A stretch of 10,766 nucleotides of DNA from assembly GCA_964523015.1 (NCBI GenBank), contig CAZFXN010000070.1:1-10766 (forward strand), in the 5' to 3' direction. The translations under genes and the position numbers were made by a program. A model generated the notes under the pieces. It made no database searches, had not been told where the DNA came from, and saw only the letters and a list, made by a program, of their open reading frames with translations. The stretch is from JAWXBT01 sp964523015. Its GTDB lineage: Bacteria; Bdellovibrionota_C; UBA2361; J135. Position 1 is the stretch's first letter; each line of letters begins with the position of its first letter. Below are positions 6,320 through 10,766 of the stretch, piece by piece.

Positions 6320-7264
6320 ATGAATTTGGAAAATAACCTAGAAAGTATATCTAATACTGAATTAACAAACAGGATTGATATTTTGAGAGGTAAAGAATGG
6401 GAATTAACCCTTAAGTTTTTAATTCACTTAGGTGAATTTGATAAGCGAAAGTTATATTTGGAACTTGGATATCCAAGCCTTTTTGAGTACTGTACTAAAA
6501 AACTAGGATATTCTGAGGGTAGCGCCTATCGAAGAATAGAGAGTGCTAGAACCTTAAAAGGACACCCTGAATTAGCTAATAGCTTTATTAATGGAAAAGT
6601 TTCGATATGCTCAATCGCTTCTGCAGCCAAGGCTATTAAGGCTGAGAAGGCAAGTATCTCTGACATTATTGGTAAAACCTCCCGTGAAGTCGCAGCTCTT
6701 GTCGCTGAAGTTGCGCCAATTGCTAAACCTAAAGAGAAGATAAAAGAGATTAAAGTACTAAATAACCTAGCTTCAAATCCTATATATTCGAATTGTACTT
6801 CAGCGCTGAAAGTAGAAAATATTAAAGAGCAAAAACCAGAAACTCGCTTTGAGATAAAGTTTTCTGTAACTAAAGAGATCTTTAGTGAGATTCAGAATAT
6901 TAAAGCCAGGCTTTCTAATAAACTTGGCGCAGATCTCTCAATTGAAAACATTATGGTAGAGCTTATTAGAAACTTTAAAACAGAAGTAAAAGAGAGAAAA
7001 GTTACAACGTTAAATGAAGATACTAGATACATCCCTGTTTCAGTTAAACGTGAAGTTATGAGGCGGGAGAGTGCTCAGTGTAGTTATGTTTCATCAAATG
7101 GTGTCAGATGTACTCAAAAACATTATCTAGAGTTTGACCATGTTAAACCGTTTGCTATTGGTGGCAAATCAAATTTAGAGAATATTCGATTACTTTGTAG
7201 TGCTCATAATAAAGCTAGGGTGTGCCAAACTTTTCCTAATCAAACTTTTTCTGGCCTTTGTTAA
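6320..7264 (+). CDS. HNH endonuclease-domain protein
   Basis: A predicted metal-dependent nuclease of 314 residues. The start at 6320 is preferred over the in-frame ATG at 6314, because AGGAG (6309-6313) abuts 6314 but lies an ideal 6 nt before 6320. The N-terminal part (about 1-130) is helical; it contains YPSLFEYCTKKLGYSEGSAY, a pattern common in HNH proteins of this type and probably involved in DNA binding. A lysine-rich linker follows (about 135-180). The C-terminal HNH domain shows CSYV and, ten residues later, GVRC (Cys254, Cys264), then FDHVKPFAIGG (His274), NLENIRLLC (Asn288, Cys293) and AHNKAR (His296), giving a four-ligand zinc knuckle and the beta-beta-alpha nuclease fold. Not next to any restriction or phage gene; such proteins are often dispersed solo in genomes. 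Biological role unknown. Confidence 0.85.
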   Translation: MNLENNLESISNTELTNRIDILRGKEWELTLKFLIHLGEFDKRKLYLELGYPSLFEYCTKKLGYSEGSAYRRIESARTLKGHPELANSFINGKVSICSIASAAKAIKAEKASISDIIGKTSREVAALVAEVAPIAKPKEKIKEIKVLNNLASNPIYSNCTSALKVENIKEQKPETRFEIKFSVTKEIFSEIQNIKARLSNKLGADLSIENIMVELIRNFKTEVKERKVTTLNEDTRYIPVSVKREVMRRESAQCSYVSSNGVRCTQKHYLEFDHVKPFAIGGKSNLENIRLLCSAHNKARVCQTFPNQTFSGLC

Positions 7265-7288
7265 ACCTTCTTTTCTAAGCCTTAAAAT

Positions 7289-8365
7289 TTAGAGCGCCAG
7301 CACTGGGCTGTTTCCACCAAATACTGACTGAATGCTTTTAACCCGCCTTAAGTATAGGTGAAGATCATACTCCCAGGTAAAACCAGTTCCACCATGAAGC
7401 TGAATACAGGATTCAATAACTATTGGTCCTCGCTCGGTTGCAAAATTAATTGCTGACGATCCGGCTAACGGAACCTGTTGTTCAGAACACTCAACCGCCC
7501 AAGCAGCAAAGTGAGAAAGTGCTCTCATCGCATTAGTAAACAGATAAGCATCTGCTAACTTATGCTGAACTGCTTGAAAAGAACCGATAGGAAGATCGAA
7601 CTGTTTCCTATTTTTAACATGCTCAACCGTCATTGCGATTGCTTTATCACATGCTCCAGCAATCTCTAAAGATTTAAGAATTTGATAAAGGCAGGCAAAA
7701 TTCTTTGGTGGTGAAAATTGTAGCGGTGAAAGTTCTGATAGCGGAAGTTTTATAAATTTTGCTCGGTCTAGCTTTAAAGATGAGGCCTTAGTTGTTCCAT
7801 CAACAAGGGTGCAACTCTCTAACTTACATTTCGATAAATTGCTCTTAATGTCGACCAAACATAAAGAGTCTGCCAATTCTAATAGTAAAATAGAATCGGC
7901 ATCACACCACTCAACAAATAAACACTCTCCTGAAACTTGATCCGATCCATCAATTATAATGTCATTCTGAATTGCTATCGGGGCATAGACTACTTTTCGC
8001 TTTGCCGCGATAACATCAGCTATAATTTTATCATCGATAGTTGATAGAGCACGATCGTCCAACATCTGGGTAAGAAAATAGGGACCTAAAAAAGTATTAC
8101 TATAAAGAGGCTCAGTGACAACAGCTCTACCACTCTCAAAGGCGAGGATACCAAGCTCTCTAAATCCTAACCCTACACCGCCAAACTTTTCACTAGCAAA
8201 AGAGGAGATAATTCCAAGCTTATTTATTTTGTCCCAAAAGATAGGATCGCTAATTTCTTTGGCTGAGTATCTTTTTCGAAGATATTCAGAGGAACAATTC
8301 TCTGATAAAAATTGTCGTAAAGTATCTTTTAAGCTTTCTTGCTCTTCAGTAAATGGTAGTGACAT
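7289..8365 (-). CDS. Divergent acyl-CoA dehydrogenase, probably non-catalytic or partner subunit
   Basis: A 358-residue member of the acyl-CoA dehydrogenase family (flavoenzymes that form the alpha,beta double bond of acyl-CoA). The N-terminal helical domain (about 1-120) and C-terminal domain (about 225-358) are clear: KNRKQFDLPIGSFQAVQHKL (251-270), typical of FAD- and dimer-contacting helices, and QLHGGTGFTWEYDLHLYLRR (322-341). The middle beta domain is short and lacks the usual TEP-GSD flavin-contact motif. At the position of the catalytic Glu in the YEGT motif of MCAD there is FGGN, and no Glu is placed as in isovaleryl-CoA dehydrogenase. This is reminiscent of the inactive subunits of heterotetrameric FadE/ChsE-type enzymes. 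It lies 69 nt behind the DUF59 gene on the same strand. Its partner could be another FadE-like protein outside the window or the one at 8830. Confidence 0.8.
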   Translation of the reverse strand: MSLPFTEEQESLKDTLRQFLSENCSSEYLRKRYSAKEISDPIFWDKINKLGIISSFASEKFGGVGLGFRELGILAFESGRAVVTEPLYSNTFLGPYFLTQMLDDRALSTIDDKIIADVIAAKRKVVYAPIAIQNDIIIDGSDQVSGECLFVEWCDADSILLLELADSLCLVDIKSNLSKCKLESCTLVDGTTKASSLKLDRAKFIKLPLSELSPLQFSPPKNFACLYQILKSLEIAGACDKAIAMTVEHVKNRKQFDLPIGSFQAVQHKLADAYLFTNAMRALSHFAAWAVECSEQQVPLAGSSAINFATERGPIVIESCIQLHGGTGFTWEYDLHLYLRRVKSIQSVFGGNSPVLAL

Positions 8366-8434
8366 AGAATTTTATATAAATTAAATATCTCTAAAACTCA
8401 TATCGCTTAATTGTTAGCTTAATCTAAGCCCAGC

Positions 8435-8725
8435 CTAGTCTAATCCCAACATAGCCTTAACCTCATCAGAAGGTTGCCAAGTTGGGGTAAACACAATTTT
8501 GACCTCGACCTCTTTAATCTCTTCTAGGGTAAGGAGCTTTTGACGAACCTCTTCTACTAGCTGCGGACCCGCCGGGCACATAGGAGATGTAAAGGTCATA
8601 TCGATATCAATTCTATCATCCCCTATCTTAATGTCGTAAATAAGCCCTAAAAACCAGATATCAAGATAGATTTCCGGGTCTTCGATAGTTTTAAGAAGGT
8701 CTATTACTTGATCTCTTGTTGCCAT
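8435..8725 (-). CDS. MIP18/DUF59-family protein, iron-sulfur assembly factor-like (SufT/PaaD type)
   Basis: A compact 96-residue single-domain protein. The family pattern is complete: IEDPEIYLDIWFLGLIYDI (14-32), then MTFTSPMCPAG with the conserved cysteine, VEEVRQKLL, and FTPTWQPSDEVKAMLGLD at the C-terminus, where the P-x-W and terminal M are typical. Relatives act in Fe-S cluster assembly or maturation of target proteins (SufT, the MIP18/Cia2 proteins) or in phenylacetate hydroxylation (PaaD). No suf or paa genes are in view, so the specific role is open. It precedes the divergent acyl-CoA dehydrogenase on the same strand and is divergent from the acyl-CoA dehydrogenase at 8830. No clear Shine-Dalgarno sequence is seen. 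Confidence 0.85.
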   Translation of the reverse strand: MATRDQVIDLLKTIEDPEIYLDIWFLGLIYDIKIGDDRIDIDMTFTSPMCPAGPQLVEEVRQKLLTLEEIKEVEVKIVFTPTWQPSDEVKAMLGLD

Positions 8726-8829
8726 AAATTCTATAGTGCATTTCCGTTAAAAGACAGTGATAATTACACGTTAAGTAAGACTAAAGCACTCAGAAACATT
8801 TAGCAACGATTAAGCAGTAACGATTAGCA
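8726..8829. promoter_or_regulatory. Divergent promoter region with AACGATTA direct repeats
   Basis: The 104 bp between the DUF59 gene and the acyl-CoA dehydrogenase must carry promoters for both. AACGATTA occurs at 8805-8812 and 8819-8826, 14 nt apart, directly before the ATG at 8830, where a Shine-Dalgarno site would be expected and is missing. The repeats could bind a regulator of the dehydrogenase. Confidence 0.35.
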
Positions 8830-9975
8830 ATGCAGACTGATTACTACAGAGAACATACAATTTTTATTGAGAGCGTGCGCCGATTTACACAATCGACACT
8901 TGCTCCGCACCTTACTGCCTGGGAGGAGGCTGGAAATTTTCCTGATGAGGTATTCACCCTTCTTGGCGATCAAGGATTTCTTGGCATACTAATTCCAGAA
9001 GAGTACGGCGGTATCGGAGGTGACTACAAACTTGCCGGAGCTTGGTGCGAAGTGTTTGGTGAACTCTGTGCAGTTGGATTAACAACTGGTGTCAACATGC
9101 ACTCCTTAGTAATTAGCCATGCCCTTTCACAATACGGTACAACTGAGAGCAAAGATCAGTGGCTTGCTGAAGCTGTTCAAGGAAAAAAGATCGGTGCCTA
9201 TGCTTTTACTGAACCTGGATGTGGCAGTGATCTTGCCAGCTTAAGAACTAAAGCAACTAAGGATGGTCAACATTGGACTATCAATGGATCGAAAACATTT
9301 ATTACTAACGGCGCACGGGCTCATTTTGTATTAATGCTTGCTAGAACAGATCCAAGTGCGGGATATAAAGGTTTTACTACGTTTTTAGTTGACACTTCAC
9401 TACCAGGATTCTCTGTAAGTAGAAAACTAGATAAAGTTGGATGGCGCTCCTCTGATACTGCTGAACTAACCCTTGAAAATGTTAAGGTTCATGAGAACTG
9501 TGTACTAGGCAAAGTTGGAGAGGGTTGGTTTCAAGCGACCTCAAATCTAAACTGGGAAAGGATGATGCTAGCACTTACCTCCCTGGCAGGTGGCCGAGCT
9601 GTCTTTAGAGATGCTGTTCGGTATGCAAAAGATCGCGTTGCCTTTGGGGAAAAAATTATAGATATCCCAGCAGTGAGTAGCATGCTTTCAGAGATGTCGC
9701 GGAAACTAGATAGGGCTGAGGCTATCTCTCATCATGCTCTAGATCTGCTAGCCAGTGATGCTCCATGTAAATTAGAGGTTAGTCTTGCCAAGCGACTAGT
9801 CTGTGATGATGCCGTTTGGATCGCCGATCGAGCACTTCAGATTCACGGTGGATACGGTTACACAAAAGAATTCTCTCCTGAGCGTTGGTGGAGAGATTTG
9901 AGACTTATGCCGATTGGTGGTGGCACAAGTGAAATTATGGCTAATATTGCCCTTAAAGAGCTAGATATTATCTAG
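8830..9975 (+). CDS. Acyl-CoA dehydrogenase, isovaleryl/long-chain type
   Basis: A full-length 381-residue flavoprotein that oxidises an acyl-CoA thioester to the 2-enoyl-CoA, passing electrons to ETF. The three domains are intact: N-terminal helices with IPEEYGGIGGDY (55-66), the beta domain with AFTEPGCGSDLAS (125-137) and INGSKTFITNGA (151-162), and the C-terminal helical domain with VAFGEKI and QIHGGYGYTKEFSPERWWRD. The canonical Glu of MCAD is replaced (GGGTSEI), while NWERMMLAL carries Glu243 at the position of the catalytic Glu in isovaleryl-CoA dehydrogenase (Glu254). A branched-chain or long-chain substrate is therefore likely, but cannot be fixed from sequence alone. It is convergent with the MeaB gene, which supports a place in leucine/isoleucine/valine or propionyl-CoA catabolism. 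Confidence 0.92.
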   Translation: MQTDYYREHTIFIESVRRFTQSTLAPHLTAWEEAGNFPDEVFTLLGDQGFLGILIPEEYGGIGGDYKLAGAWCEVFGELCAVGLTTGVNMHSLVISHALSQYGTTESKDQWLAEAVQGKKIGAYAFTEPGCGSDLASLRTKATKDGQHWTINGSKTFITNGARAHFVLMLARTDPSAGYKGFTTFLVDTSLPGFSVSRKLDKVGWRSSDTAELTLENVKVHENCVLGKVGEGWFQATSNLNWERMMLALTSLAGGRAVFRDAVRYAKDRVAFGEKIIDIPAVSSMLSEMSRKLDRAEAISHHALDLLASDAPCKLEVSLAKRLVCDDAVWIADRALQIHGGYGYTKEFSPERWWRDLRLMPIGGGTSEIMANIALKELDII

Positions 9976-9995
9976 AACTTTTTAAGAATCTAGTG
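9972..9995. terminator. Possible bidirectional stem-loop after the acyl-CoA dehydrogenase gene
   Basis: CTAGA (9972-9976) and TCTAG (9988-9992) pair, with an inner CTT-TTT-AAG. It begins at the stop codon of the dehydrogenase. The stem is short and AT-rich, so termination strength is doubtful. Confidence 0.3.
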
Positions 9996-9999
9996 CTAT

Positions 10000-10038
10000 G
10001 AAATTTTTTCCTGAAATTTTTTCCTGAAATTTTTTCCT
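10000..10038. repeat. Three tandem copies of a 13-nt unit between convergent genes
   Basis: GAAATTTTTTCCT occurs three times without change, followed by a decayed fourth start (GAAAATTATTC) that runs into the stop of the MeaB gene. On the plus strand each unit gives a T6 run, which could help end transcription coming from the acyl-CoA dehydrogenase. Identical copies suggest recent slippage, so copy number may vary between strains. Confidence 0.85.
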
Positions 10039-10043
10039 GAAAA

Positions 10044-10766
10044 TTATTCTCCTAAAATCTTGATTGCAGCGCTATACGGATCAATCTTTTTTGCTGCGCA
10101 TTCCTTAGCCATCTTTAAGAGTTCTTCTGGCTTATCAAAATGGATCTTCTCCTCTACAATATCATGAGCTGTTTTTATTATCTGATCCTTAATCATGGTT
10201 AACTTTCGCTCTTTCCCTTTGCCTGAGGAATTAAGCCAATCACGATGCTCATGAGATTTTGTAACTAATTCCTCAATACCACTAGCGTTTGTTGCCACAG
10301 TTTTTACTATTGGAATTTCCCAGCCTCCCTTTTCTAGATCAACTAGTGACATGATTACACGGAGATCTTTTTGAAGCATGTCAGCCCCATCTCGATCTGC
10401 TTTATTAATTACAAAAAGATCAGCTATCTCTAAAATACCAGCTTTAATAGCTTGTACACCATCGCCCATTCCTGGCACTAAAACGACAACGCAGGTATGA
10501 GCAGTTTTCACAATATCTACTTCGGCTTGGCCAACCCCAACAGTTTCAATTAATATAAAATCAAAACCGGCGGCATCTAAGATCTGAACAGAATCAATTG
10601 TTGCTCTTGAAAGGCCACCAAGTGCCCCGCGAGTAGCCATGCTTCGAATAAAGACTCCGCTATCCTCCGATGCTGTAGCCATCCGAATACGATCACCAAG
10701 GACAGCACCTCCAGTGAATGGGCTAGTAGGATCGATCGCTAAGATTGCTACAGATTTCCCTTCCGT
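10044..10766 (-). CDS. meaB: MeaB/ArgK family GTPase, partial (N-terminus beyond right edge)
   Basis: MeaB is a GTPase that protects and reloads methylmalonyl-CoA mutase with its cobalamin cofactor, in the propionyl-CoA to succinyl-CoA route. The reading frame continues without a stop to the right edge, giving 240 visible residues of an expected 320 or so; the internal ATG at 10682 is not the start. The P-loop is off the edge. Visible are AILAIDPTSPFTGGAVLGD, the switch region with GGLSRAT, the G3-type motif ETVGVGQAEVDI, LVPGMGDGVQAIKAGILEIAD and the guanine-specifying NKAD, all characteristic of this family. The C-terminal helical dimerisation part follows, ending in SAAIKILGE. The mutase itself is not in the window and would be expected near by, probably upstream of this gene. 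Confidence 0.93.
   Translation of the reverse strand, partial: TEGKSVAILAIDPTSPFTGGAVLGDRIRMATASEDSGVFIRSMATRGALGGLSRATIDSVQILDAAGFDFILIETVGVGQAEVDIVKTAHTCVVVLVPGMGDGVQAIKAGILEIADLFVINKADRDGADMLQKDLRVIMSLVDLEKGGWEIPIVKTVATNASGIEELVTKSHEHRDWLNSSGKGKERKLTMIKDQIIKTAHDIVEEKIHFDKPEELLKMAKECAAKKIDPYSAAIKILGE

Noticed and set aside
10044..10682. MeaB as a complete 212-residue gene starting at 10682
   Set aside because: The frame continues upstream to the window edge with conserved MeaB residues (DPTSPFTGG), so the ATG is internal.

Overview
The window looks like chromosomal DNA of an AT-rich Gram-negative bacterium. A phosphoheptose isomerase (LPS inner-core heptose) points to an outer membrane. 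SppA, a FliK-like protein, several acyl-CoA dehydrogenases and MeaB would fit a deltaproteobacterial or Bdellovibrionota-like lineage, but that placement is inference from gene content only. Most genes lack a strong Shine-Dalgarno sequence; two exceptions are discussed below.

Layout. Positions 1-2008 (minus strand) read as one transcription unit: a HemJ/CopD-like four-helix membrane protein, signal peptide peptidase SppA 13 nt behind it, then a GTG-started TPR protein that runs off the left edge. The divergent gap 2009-2191 separates this unit from a plus-strand 440-residue protein with a FliK-like C-terminal domain.

The most unusual part is 3665-5336. One gene of clearly higher GC, with a strong ribosome binding site, encodes an unrecognised 484-residue protein with two N-terminal membrane helices. 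It is bracketed by two nested, perfect 12-bp inverted repeats (3665-3676/5325-5336 and 3694-3705/5260-5271). I read this as a transposase-less mobile element carrying a single cargo gene. Motifs from its right end recur at 2045-2064 and 6108-6128, so related repeat sequences are scattered in this neighbourhood.

Beyond it lie gmhA (5428-5997), a 322-bp gap with small hairpins and one of the repeat motifs, and an HNH endonuclease gene (6320-7264). The right third is acyl-CoA metabolism: a minus-strand pair, DUF59/MIP18-family protein then a divergent acyl-CoA dehydrogenase lacking the usual catalytic glutamate; a plus-strand acyl-CoA dehydrogenase with the isovaleryl-CoA-dehydrogenase-type glutamate; and, convergent with it, the C-terminal three quarters of MeaB, the GTPase chaperone of methylmalonyl-CoA mutase. 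Together these suggest branched-chain amino acid or propionyl-CoA catabolism. No tRNA, rRNA, CRISPR array or transposase gene was seen.
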